From Acidobacteriota bacterium (GTDB taxonomy: Bacteria; Acidobacteriota; Holophagae; Acanthopleuribacterales; Acanthopleuribacteraceae), in the NCBI GenBank assembly GCA_002747255.1, contig PDUC01000056.1, positions 1 through 45,950 of the forward strand: DNA of 45,950 nucleotides. Reading direction: 5' to 3'. Positions 33,761 through 42,019 of this stretch are shown in pieces (within the stretch, counting starts at the first letter, position 1; each line of letters opens with the position of its first letter). A program made the translations under genes and the position numbers. The notes below the pieces were generated by a model. The model was not told where the DNA came from and did no database searches. It saw only the letters and a program-made list of their open reading frames with translations.

Positions 33761-35500
33761 TCACCTCTGAACCACATATTCTGGTGAAGTTATCACCAGG
33801 TAAACCGCCATAAAGACGCGTAAAAGACCCTCTTGCTGAGAGCCCTCCAGGAAGTTTTCCATATCGATGGTTTCAACCAGGGCAACCAGATCGGATTTCA
33901 GTTCCTGACTCATTTGACCGGCCATGAAGAGAAGATCGAGATGGTCGATGAGCTGATCGGGCTCAGAAGCCAGAGCCAACTCCCTGTCGAAGTCCAAAAC
34001 CATGGTACTCTCATCAGCATGCGGTGAATCAGGATACCCGACATATAAAAGATAGAGCATGAGATTGGCTGTCCGGTTGATAAATGTTTCGTTGGTAATC
34101 TGAAACTCCGGAGCCACAAGGCCCATTTGCGTAATTTCACCGGGAGGTTGATAATCGGGTCTAAAAAAGTTGAAAACAGAGGGCGACCTCATGGGACCTT
34201 GATCGGTCCAATAGTTGGTGTAAATATTGGGTCCCAGCCCGCCTCCCTTTGGCTGAGCGTGAAAGGCCCGCCAAAAGTGTGCCATTCTGATAAGAGGTTC
34301 GCGCAATTTCCCGTAAGTTGAAGGTCTCGTCAAATGACCGTGGCGAGCTTCCCTGTCGAGTAGAATCGCCCTGACCACTGCAAACATATCCCCTCTAACA
34401 CCGTAACCGTTATCATTGAAAATGGACGCGACCCTTCGGACGTAGGCGGGAGTGGGATTACTGGTCACAAGACGCTGGATTAACTGCTTGCAGATAAAAG
34501 GACCCACGCTTGGATGATAGAAAATGTTGTCGAGCGCCCGCGTTAAATCGGTCTGCGCGTCTTCTCCTTCTACCAGTGCTGGAAGCACAGCACGCGGCCA
34601 GTGGTCAGGAGAAACGCCTTCAACGGGATAGGCCAGCAGGTGTTTCTCTCCGCGATCGTGATAGCCGCCTTCCCTCTCCCAGGGGTGCGGGTTGTTGTAA
34701 GGTTCCATGGGGAGGTAGATAAATACTTCCCAGGGGTAGTAATCCCAGTGTGTCACTCCAGCTAAATTCCAGCCTGTAAAGACCCTGGCAAACTCTTGAA
34801 CAACATCCTGATTGTAGGTTGGAATGGGCTTACCTGTTTCATCCAGCATGTGAGTACCGTCTAAATTCAGGTGCCACAAACCGATGGAAAAAAGTTGAAG
34901 AATCTCACGAGCGTAATTCTCATCAGGCCTGGTATTGTTTAGAGGATCCTCACGTTGATTTCTCAAGTGGCTCAAATACATTCCCATAACAGGACTCTTG
35001 CTCACATCTTCAAGCAAGGTTCTGAAATTGCCAAAAGCTCCTCTGGCCAGGTTATCGTAATACTCCGCCATGCCTACAGGCTGTAGGTAGGTCTGGTCGG
35101 TAAGATCGGAAACGACCAGGATTTCACTGAGGGCAAAGGCTACTCTTTGACGCAATTGATCCTGCGCATTCAGGGAATTTCGCCACCATAGGGATAAACG
35201 CTGTGACGAAAGGTCTTCCTGATTGATATCAACCAATTCCTCGACAAGAGGTCTCTGCAAAGTGACGGGGTAGTTGAGCTGCTGGTCAATCCAGGCACTG
35301 TAACTCATATCGCCTAAATCGTCCATAGCTTCTTTGGTGGCTCCAAATGTTGCCTGATTTAAGAATCTGGCGTGAGAAGCCAGCTTCTCACGTTCGTTTG
35401 CAAAACGCTTGACTTCTAAATCTGGCCTGTTCACATCCTCTGCGTACACCCGGAAAGCCACCGCTAGGCATATCAGCATTCCTGCAGTGATTCTTCTCAA
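33761..35500 (-). CDS. DUF1800 family protein, exported
   Basis: A 579-residue protein. Family blocks are ARFLNQATFGATKEAMDDL, RQRVAFALSEILVVS, NYAREILQLFSIGLWHLN, DVVQEFARVFTGWNLAG and YHPSVGPFICKQLIQRLVTS. TTG 35500 with AGGAGG six bases upstream gives a perfect Sec signal peptide (RRITAGMLICLAVAFRVYAE); the ATGs at 35563 and 35524 would put extra residues before it and have poorer ribosome sites. It is the first gene of the DUF1800-DUF1501 pair. Confidence 0.92.
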   Translation of the reverse strand: MRRITAGMLICLAVAFRVYAEDVNRPDLEVKRFANEREKLASHARFLNQATFGATKEAMDDLGDMSYSAWIDQQLNYPVTLQRPLVEELVDINQEDLSSQRLSLWWRNSLNAQDQLRQRVAFALSEILVVSDLTDQTYLQPVGMAEYYDNLARGAFGNFRTLLEDVSKSPVMGMYLSHLRNQREDPLNNTRPDENYAREILQLFSIGLWHLNLDGTHMLDETGKPIPTYNQDVVQEFARVFTGWNLAGVTHWDYYPWEVFIYLPMEPYNNPHPWEREGGYHDRGEKHLLAYPVEGVSPDHWPRAVLPALVEGEDAQTDLTRALDNIFYHPSVGPFICKQLIQRLVTSNPTPAYVRRVASIFNDNGYGVRGDMFAVVRAILLDREARHGHLTRPSTYGKLREPLIRMAHFWRAFHAQPKGGGLGPNIYTNYWTDQGPMRSPSVFNFFRPDYQPPGEITQMGLVAPEFQITNETFINRTANLMLYLLYVGYPDSPHADESTMVLDFDRELALASEPDQLIDHLDLLFMAGQMSQELKSDLVALVETIDMENFLEGSQQEGLLRVFMAVYLVITSPEYVVQR

Positions 35501-35761
35501 TGAACACCTCCTGTTGGATCTCATAACCTTAACTTTAGGGCAGAATTCCCTGATATTCAACAAGAAGAGGCAAAAAATACGGGCGGTGTGCTTAGTTTAA
35601 CGCCAGTCCGGCAGGTCACGACCATAATGAAACAGGCGTCATCAACACAGATAAACTGCATGACTTTCAATGATTCACATTGTTCATTGTCACAGGGATG
35701 ATCCTGCCCTTTAACCTTGGCCAAAAAGTGACACGGTTTTTTTATGGTCCATTCCAGGATA

Positions 35762-36382
35762 TCACTCAAGCGCATGCAATCCGGAGCATATGGGACACGC
35801 TTCAATGACGTGTTTGCGGGCGGGACAGTAGGCTCTTGCGTAGTAAATGATCTGTAGATGCAGTTTATTCCAGTGTTCTTCTGGAAAAGCCGCTTTTAAG
35901 TCGCGTTCCGTCTGCACAACGGATTTGCCATTGCTCAAACCCCAGCGCTTGGCCAGACGATGGATGTGTGTATCGACGGGGAAAGCAGGCACACCAAAAG
36001 CCTGAGCCATGACGACCGAAGCCGTCTTGTGTCCCACACCTGGCAGGGCTTCCAGATCATCAAAATTACGGGGCACTTTCCCACCGTGTCTGTCCACAAG
36101 CATTTCAGACAGGCCGACTATGGCTTTCGCTTTATTTTTTGAGAGACCGCAGGAGCGGATAATAGCTTGAACATCTTCCACTGACTGCTTCCTCATTGCC
36201 TCGGGGTTATCGGCCAGTTTAAATAGATGAGGCGTGACCTTGTTCACCCGTTCATCGGTACACTGCGCGGAGAGCAAGACTGAAACCAGCAGCGTATAGG
36301 GATCCTTGTGTGTCAGTGGAATGGGAGTCGCGGGAAAGAGCCGGTCCAACTCGGCCATAATGAAATCCGTTCGACTTTTCAT
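35762..36382 (-). CDS. nth: Endonuclease III (DNA glycosylase/AP lyase)
   Basis: A 206-residue base-excision repair enzyme. The helix-hairpin-helix LPGVGHKTASVV carries catalytic K119, and VDTHIHR carries D137. SAQCTDERVNKVTP is the usual N-terminal block. The Fe-S loop is abnormal: counted from C186, the canonical C-x6-C-x2-C-x5-C positions are C186, I193, C196 and L202, with an extra C199, so only two of four ligands are in register. It lies 33 bp after the amidohydrolase gene, as last gene of the smpB operon. Confidence 0.93.
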   Translation of the reverse strand: MKSRTDFIMAELDRLFPATPIPLTHKDPYTLLVSVLLSAQCTDERVNKVTPHLFKLADNPEAMRKQSVEDVQAIIRSCGLSKNKAKAIVGLSEMLVDRHGGKVPRNFDDLEALPGVGHKTASVVMAQAFGVPAFPVDTHIHRLAKRWGLSNGKSVVQTERDLKAAFPEEHWNKLHLQIIYYARAYCPARKHVIEACPICSGLHALE

Positions 36383-36415
36383 CGTTAAAAACCTCTGAAT
36401 TGGCGTTCTGGATTC

Positions 36416-37804
36416 TCACTCTTTTTTCTGTCGGGACATGGATTTCAAAAAGGCGTCACTCCACTGATCCAGATTGTAAAAGGCATCCTGAAATCTGGGG
36501 TGAGTGACGTATCCGTTTCGCACCACTGTTTGACCTCGAAGTACCAGATGTTGAACCGGTGTGCGGGCGCCCCATCCGTAAATAATTTGAGAAAGGAAGA
36601 TATCGGGCTTAAAAGACCAGCGCGGTCTGAATGTGGGGCCAGAGATATCAATCATCAGGAAGTTTGCTTTTGCACCGGGCATAAGCGGACCACCCTGCAG
36701 GCCAAGTGCATCCAGTGCCTTGCTGGTTCCAAGGTCCCACATACTGTCACAATTCTTGGCCCCGTTCACAAAACAGAGATTGTCTTCCTCTTCTCTGTTG
36801 ATATAGCTCAGCCACCGCAGTTCACTGGGGAAAGAATCTCCGTGATTCATGCAGGAACTATCAGAACCCAACGAGAACGACGCTTCTTTCTTCATAAGCG
36901 TAATGGCATTTGGCAGGATATCGCCTTTTGCCAGTGAGGCAGCTGGTGTCAGAATGAACCGGCAGCCGTTATCCACCGCTGTTTGAATTTCTTCACCGTC
37001 TAACAACGTCCCGTTTACGATAACAAGCCGATTGGACAAGACACCCATTTTTTCAAGTGCTCTCAGAGGTGTTGTTCCATAGTGCAGACGAGCTTCTTCA
37101 AGATCGGCTTTACGCTCAGCCAGTTGCACGTGCAGCGGACAATTGAATTCTTTTGAGAGCTCATTGGCTGTGACGATCGCCTCATCGGAAGAATGCAGGA
37201 AACCATGTATTCCTGGCAGAATATCGACCCGGTCGTCATCTGCGTATTTTTCCCTTAAATTCCTGAAACGGATTACGCTTTTGTCGAGCGGCTGGATAAA
37301 AGCTCTGGCCAGATCGGTACTTCCTTGATCAAAGAAAGCGTAAATCAGTGTGATTTCCAAACCCAGTGAGAGCGCAATTTGAATGATCTTATTGGCAAAG
37401 TCCGAAGGTTCGTCGGTAAATGCACCATTGTGAAGGTAATGAAATTCGCCCACTCGGCTCACGCCCGAAAGGACCTGTTCCGCAAAGGAGGTGACGTAAG
37501 CGGCTTCCAGCAAGGCATCATCGACCAGTTGCCCGAGAGGCCACATCAAGTCTTTAACCAGATCGGTGTAGGAGAAAAGCTGATGTGAAAGACCTCTAAA
37601 GGTGGTGTGAAAACCGTGATGGTGCGGATTCGTGATCGCCGGCATAATTAATCGACCAGGATAATGCCAGACTTTTTTTGCTTTGGAGACCAGCTGGCTT
37701 CGCGGACCTATCGCCTGAATAATGCCCTCTTCATCCACCATCAGACCCCAGTCGTGTTCAAATTGACCTTTAACGAATAATCTCTCTGCTGACCATAGTT
37801 CCAT
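36416..37804 (-). CDS. Amidohydrolase, formimidoylglutamate deiminase-like
   Basis: A 462-residue metal-dependent hydrolase of the TIM-barrel amidohydrolase family. Zinc ligands are in NPHHHGFH (H61-H63 region). GVSRVGEFHYLHN (114-126) strongly recalls HutF, which deiminates N-formimidoyl-glutamate in histidine breakdown, and GSDSSCMNHGDSFPSELRWL carries the metal Asp and the ELRWL block of that group. No other hut gene is in the window, so the substrate is open; related ATZ/TRZ deaminases are the alternative. It starts five bases after smpB. Confidence 0.8.
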   Translation of the reverse strand: MELWSAERLFVKGQFEHDWGLMVDEEGIIQAIGPRSQLVSKAKKVWHYPGRLIMPAITNPHHHGFHTTFRGLSHQLFSYTDLVKDLMWPLGQLVDDALLEAAYVTSFAEQVLSGVSRVGEFHYLHNGAFTDEPSDFANKIIQIALSLGLEITLIYAFFDQGSTDLARAFIQPLDKSVIRFRNLREKYADDDRVDILPGIHGFLHSSDEAIVTANELSKEFNCPLHVQLAERKADLEEARLHYGTTPLRALEKMGVLSNRLVIVNGTLLDGEEIQTAVDNGCRFILTPAASLAKGDILPNAITLMKKEASFSLGSDSSCMNHGDSFPSELRWLSYINREEEDNLCFVNGAKNCDSMWDLGTSKALDALGLQGGPLMPGAKANFLMIDISGPTFRPRWSFKPDIFLSQIIYGWGARTPVQHLVLRGQTVVRNGYVTHPRFQDAFYNLDQWSDAFLKSMSRQKKE

Positions 37805-37809
37805 GAAAC

Positions 37810-38268
37810 CTACCCCCAGTTTCTTTCTTTCATTGCCGTTCGGGCTTCCCGATCCATGGTTTTCTTTCTCAGTGTTTCTCTTTTATCGTGCAGTTTCTTA
37901 CCTCTAACCAACGCAACCTCAACTTTTGCTTTCCCATCTTTAAAATAGATCTTTAGTGGAACGGCCGTTAAACCCTTTTCTTTAAACTTCCCGAACCACC
38001 TCATAATTTCTCTCTTGTGCATAAGAAGTTTTCTCATGCGCAGCGGTTGGTGATTGGCGTAACCTCCATGGGAATAGGGTGAAATGTGAACGGATTCCAG
38101 AAAAGCTTCTCCATGCTTGAAGTGAACATGTCCGTCACCCAAATTGGCATGACCGGCGCGCAGCGATTTTACCTCAGAACCCTTCAGCTCTATTCCCGCT
38201 TCCAGCTTTTCCATAATCTCGTACTGAAATCTCGCTTTTCTGTTTTCAGCAACTACTTTTACACCCAT
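37810..38268 (-). CDS. smpB: SsrA-binding protein SmpB
   Basis: A 152-residue RNA-binding protein that carries tmRNA to stalled ribosomes. The signatures are VAENRKARFQYEIMEKLEAG, ELKGSEVKSLRAGHANLGDG, KLLMHKREI, and the basic tail GKKLHDKRETLRKKTMDREA. It is the first gene of a three-gene unit with the amidohydrolase and nth. No tmRNA gene was recognised in the window. Confidence 0.96.
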   Translation of the reverse strand: MGVKVVAENRKARFQYEIMEKLEAGIELKGSEVKSLRAGHANLGDGHVHFKHGEAFLESVHISPYSHGGYANHQPLRMRKLLMHKREIMRWFGKFKEKGLTAVPLKIYFKDGKAKVEVALVRGKKLHDKRETLRKKTMDREARTAMKERNWG

Positions 38269-38723
38269 TAAATAACTGATCCTTTTTCGACTTTGATGAT
38301 CAAGGACATTCTGTCACACATCTCATGTATTGACAAGAGATAGACCTCGTTTTTTTCATCGCGACAGACTGACACATTAAAAAGACACTTGTTTTCGGTG
38401 CGTAATTCAAACTAAAGAACCAAAAGCTCGTCCACTACCACAGACAAATGAAGCGAGCGCCACTTCAATGAAAGCAACTCGAGTCCCCGCTCACGGATTG
38501 GCCTTTAAGAATCGAATAAATGACGCAGAGCCACAGATAACAAGTGTCCAGGGCGCATCCACGCACACCAGATCCATCTCTTGATCGGCTTTCCGCTGAC
38601 TTCTTTTCCGGTAATTTTTTCCTCCCGGGTAAAGAGTTCCGCCGCCATAAAAGATTTAGTCATTTAAATGCTTGCATTTACAATTTGGCACAACTCTTGT
38701 TTACCGCAAGGCAGGAGGCGGGT
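38269..38723. other. 455-bp divergent region between smpB and flgF
   Basis: No gene is supported; the open frame upstream of flgF (38544-38723) lacks a ribosome site. The right end holds a sigma-54-type promoter, described separately. No RNA gene is visible. Confidence 0.5.
38685..38700 (+). promoter_or_regulatory. Sigma-54-type promoter of the flgFGAH operon
   Basis: TTGGCAC AACTC TTGT matches the -24/-12 consensus (TGGCAC-N5-TTGC) at every position but the last C. The GG and GT are separated by exactly 10 bp. It lies 24 bp upstream of the flgF ATG. Sigma-54 control of rod and hook genes is common in flagellar cascades. Confidence 0.65.
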
Positions 38724-39467
38724 ATGAATCCTGAAATTTACACAGCAACACAAGGACTGGTCGCGAGGCAATACCAACTGGATATCACTGCTCAAAACAT
38801 CGCCAATGCCAATACAGCCGGTTATCGTGGTACCAACTCTTTTTTCTATGCCTACAACGATGCTATGAATGCCGGCCACCAGAATGTGTTGAACAGCATG
38901 GCTAACAATCAGCCTATTCTCACCGGAACTTTTATCAGTTCAGAAACAGGACCCATCAAACACACCGGTGGTGCCTATGATTTGGCACTTGAAGGACCGG
39001 GCTTTTTCAAGCTGAAAACACCTTTTGGAACGCGTTACACCAGGCGCGGTCATTTCAGGCTGAATGCCGAAGGCGCTTTAACCAACGAACAGGGCTACTA
39101 TGTCCTGGACAATCGCAACCGGAGAATTCTTCTCGACGAAACCCCGTTGGAGGTTTCACAAGACGGTTTCCTCTATCAGAATGGCATCGAGAAAGGTCAA
39201 ATTTCTGTGGTTGAATTGACCAACCCGGAGAATCTGGTTCCAGAGGAAGACGTACTGATTGCATCGACCGATCCCAATCAGGTTGAGCTGCCCGCCAGAG
39301 CCCGAATCGCAAGGGGATTCCTGGAATCGTCAAACGTGAATATTGCCAAAGAAATGGTATCCCTGATTCGCGCCCAGAGAGCTTATGAAATGAACAACGA
39401 TGTCATCAAGACCATCGACAGAGATCTCAACCAGAAAATGATTCAAACTTTTGGATCCATTAAATAA
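38724..39467 (+). CDS. flgF: Flagellar proximal rod protein FlgF
   Basis: A 247-residue rod component. The N-terminal ITAQNIANANTAGYRGTNSF is the flagellar rod/hook motif, DLALEGPGFFKLKTPFGTRY the mid block, and the C-terminal SSNVNIAKEMVSLIRAQRAYE the coiled end. ATG 38724 after AGGAGG (five-base spacing) is preferred to the open frame from 38544. It is first in the operon flgF-flgG-flgA-flgH and comes after a sigma-54-type promoter. Confidence 0.92.
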   Translation: MNPEIYTATQGLVARQYQLDITAQNIANANTAGYRGTNSFFYAYNDAMNAGHQNVLNSMANNQPILTGTFISSETGPIKHTGGAYDLALEGPGFFKLKTPFGTRYTRRGHFRLNAEGALTNEQGYYVLDNRNRRILLDETPLEVSQDGFLYQNGIEKGQISVVELTNPENLVPEEDVLIASTDPNQVELPARARIARGFLESSNVNIAKEMVSLIRAQRAYEMNNDVIKTIDRDLNQKMIQTFGSIK

Positions 39468-39490
39468 CAACCGCATTCAAGGAGGAAGCT

Positions 39491-40276
39491 ATGTTGCGTT
39501 CACTCTGGACTTCACAATCAGGTATGACCGTCCAGCAAATCAATCTCGACGTCATTGCCAACAACCTGGCCAACGTAAACACCGTTGGATTTAAAAAAGC
39601 GCGTCCCGAATTTCAGGATCTTCTCTATCAAACCCTGAACACACCGGGCAGCAATAACACCACGACCACCATCTCACCAACTGGTGTTCAGGTTGGTCTG
39701 GGTGCCAAACTGGTGTCCACCAATCGAGCCTTTGAGCAGGGAAGCCTGAAAGGAACCGGTCGGCCGCTGGATCTTGCCATCTCAGGCGATGGATTTTTTG
39801 AAATGACCCTGCCGGATGGTACTCAGGGATACACAAGAAACGGCAGCTTTGCCAAGGACGAAAACGGCAACATCGTCGATGCATCGGGCAACACGCTCAA
39901 CCCCAACATCACGATTCCCCCATCGGCAGTGGCTGTATCCGTGGGAAAAGACGGCTCGGTCACAGTCGACCTTGGAGATGGTGCGCCACAAAATGTCGGC
40001 CAAATTCAATTGGCCACTTTCATCAATCCAAAAGGGCTCAAAGCCATTGGGGACAATCTCTTCCAAGTAACCCAGGCTTCCGGAGATGCTATTGTAGGCG
40101 CGCCAAACGACCCGGGTTTCGGTTCCATTGAATCGCGTTTCCTGGAAATGAGTAATGTGGATATCGCGGAAGAAATGATCAACATGATAACCGGACAAAG
40201 AGCCTATGAGGCCGTCAGTCGATCCATCCGAACGGCCGACCAGGTTCTCTCTGAACTGAACTCGCTCAAACGCTAA
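39491..40276 (+). CDS. flgG: Flagellar distal rod protein FlgG
   Basis: A 261-residue protein. The start (LRSLWTSQSGMTVQQINLDV, then IANNLANVNTVGFKKARPEF), the mid block DLAISGDGFFEMTLPDG and the end SNVDIAEEMINMITGQRAYE are those of FlgG, the distal rod. It assembles as a tube through the periplasm. AAGGAGGAAGCT precedes the ATG. It follows flgF by 23 bp and precedes flgA by 10 bp. Confidence 0.95.
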   Translation: MLRSLWTSQSGMTVQQINLDVIANNLANVNTVGFKKARPEFQDLLYQTLNTPGSNNTTTTISPTGVQVGLGAKLVSTNRAFEQGSLKGTGRPLDLAISGDGFFEMTLPDGTQGYTRNGSFAKDENGNIVDASGNTLNPNITIPPSAVAVSVGKDGSVTVDLGDGAPQNVGQIQLATFINPKGLKAIGDNLFQVTQASGDAIVGAPNDPGFGSIESRFLEMSNVDIAEEMINMITGQRAYEAVSRSIRTADQVLSELNSLKR

Positions 40277-40286
40277 GAGGTGATAC

Positions 40287-41192
40287 ATGTTACTCCTTTA
40301 CATCATCCTCTCATTGAACATCGAGCTGAAGGAACACGCCACGGTCACCGGCAGTAAGCTCTATTTGAAAGATCTGGTCACAGCCGACAGCCAAATTCAG
40401 TTGAAAACCCGGCAGCTCGACAGAATTCCCGTGGGCTTTGCGCCGCAGTCAGGTCAATGGAAGAGCATTAACAGAAGTTACCTGGATGGTGTTTTAAGCA
40501 GAGAAAATATCGAACTGAAATGGAGCGGTGCCGAAGCCTGCCGTGTAAGCAGAAAGACCATCAAAAATACTTCCGAACTGCTTGAGGCGACAGTAACGGA
40601 ATGGCTGCAACAGTATGCGCCGTTGAGCGGCAAGTACACCCTTGAAAAATTACAGGCGCCTGTGCCTCATAACCTGCCGAAAGGAGAAATCACCTTCGCT
40701 ATCTACTCGGCCGCAAAGAGCCTGAGACCCGGAATGAACGTTCTGCGTGTGGACGCTTATGTCAACGATGTAAAAAAGAAGTCTTTTTCCGTTTCCATCC
40801 AATTGGCCATGGAAGTACTTGCCGCCAGAACCACGCGATACATAGACCGGCACGAAACCATTCAGGCGGGAGATGTGGTCTGGGAGACCATTAAGACCAA
40901 TCGCTTGCTGTCACCGCTGGTCACAAAAGATCAACTGAGCGGCTGCCAGACGAAAATCGCGATTCCTGCGGGCACAGTCCTCGACTGGAGAAAACTGGAA
41001 AAAACACCGCTCATCGAGCGCAACCAGCTTGTTTACGTCAGCGCGGTCAACGGCAGCTTATCCATTCGCATGCAAGCCAAATCCATGGATCGGGGCGGAA
41101 TCGGTGAAGTGGTTCGCCTCAAAAACATCGACTCCGGCAAGACGTTTCTCGCAACCGTATCCGGAACCGGCGAAGCCAAACTGAGACTTTAG
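40287..41192 (+). CDS. flgA: Flagellar P-ring assembly protein FlgA
   Basis: A 301-residue periplasmic chaperone. A short leader (LLLYIILSLNIELKEHATVT) starts it. The SAF-like domain is at about 185-245 (RYIDRHETIQAGDVVWETIK, GCQTKIAIPAGTVLDW), and the last block (GEVVRLKNIDSGKTFLATVS) closes the FlgA fold. It helps FlgI form the P ring. GAGGTG before the ATG fits. It lies between flgG and flgH. Confidence 0.9.
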   Translation: MLLLYIILSLNIELKEHATVTGSKLYLKDLVTADSQIQLKTRQLDRIPVGFAPQSGQWKSINRSYLDGVLSRENIELKWSGAEACRVSRKTIKNTSELLEATVTEWLQQYAPLSGKYTLEKLQAPVPHNLPKGEITFAIYSAAKSLRPGMNVLRVDAYVNDVKKKSFSVSIQLAMEVLAARTTRYIDRHETIQAGDVVWETIKTNRLLSPLVTKDQLSGCQTKIAIPAGTVLDWRKLEKTPLIERNQLVYVSAVNGSLSIRMQAKSMDRGGIGEVVRLKNIDSGKTFLATVSGTGEAKLRL

Positions 41193-41201
41193 GAGGAAGC
41201 A

Positions 41202-41909
41202 ATGAAATCGAAATTATGGATTGCAAGCACGGTTGTGCTGTTCACCTTTAACTGCGCGGTCAGAGATCACGGACTTTTCTTGAAACCCGTTCCAGAGCCG
41301 TCTCCCATGAGAGTGACCATACCACACGGGAAGCAGATTTACTCCAATGGTTCCATTTTTTCCAAAGCCAATGTCAGCGCCTCCATGATTTCCGATACCA
41401 AGGCTTATCGCGTCAACGATATTGTCATTGTCCATATTTCGGAATCCACCTCCGCGAAGAACAGCGCCAATACCTCTACCGACAAGAAAACCGAAAGGGA
41501 TCTGGGTGTTCCCTCTCTGTTTGGCCTGGAAACATCTTCCTTCCCCAAGCTGAACTCCAACATCTCGGCCTCTTCGCTGGTCTCCACTTCAACCAAAGCC
41601 AATCACGCGGGCAAAGGCAGTACAGAACGCTCCGGTCAGTTTCAGGGCACCGTCGCCGCACGTGTGCTGCAGGTTCTTCCAAACGGGTATCTGATGGTGC
41701 AGGGTTATAAGAATGTCCAAGTTAACGGCGAACAGGGCAATATTTACCTCACGGGTCTGGTCAATCCGCTGCTCATCTCCAAAAACCACACCATCAGCTC
41801 GAACCAAATTGCCGACCTGGAGCTGTTCTACGGTGGGAAAGGTCTGGTAGGCGGAACACAGAACCCCGGTTGGCTGACCCGCCTGATCGATGTTGTCTGG
41901 CCGTTTTAA
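41202..41909 (+). CDS. flgH: Flagellar L-ring lipoprotein FlgH
   Basis: A 235-residue outer membrane lipoprotein of the flagellar L ring. The signal ends VVLFTFNC with a lipobox-type Cys. Family blocks are YRVNDIVIVHISESTSAKNS, FQGTVAARVLQVLPNGYLMV and NQIADLELFYGGKGLVG. AGGAGG precedes the ATG. The operon ends here; flgI, which often follows, is not found on this side, and the next gene is convergent. Confidence 0.93.
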   Translation: MKSKLWIASTVVLFTFNCAVRDHGLFLKPVPEPSPMRVTIPHGKQIYSNGSIFSKANVSASMISDTKAYRVNDIVIVHISESTSAKNSANTSTDKKTERDLGVPSLFGLETSSFPKLNSNISASSLVSTSTKANHAGKGSTERSGQFQGTVAARVLQVLPNGYLMVQGYKNVQVNGEQGNIYLTGLVNPLLISKNHTISSNQIADLELFYGGKGLVGGTQNPGWLTRLIDVVWPF

Positions 41910-42019
41910 AAGCGGACGACCCAACCCCAATCAACTCAAAAGTACTGATCCTCTACTTTCAACTGCCGGAGTCTGATCCATCATGATACAAGCAGCTGAA
42001 CACCCAAAAGGCTGTGTAT

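Noticed and set aside
35557-35805. 82-residue Cys-containing frame after nth
   Set aside because: It overlaps the end of nth by 44 bp in another frame and has no ribosome site.
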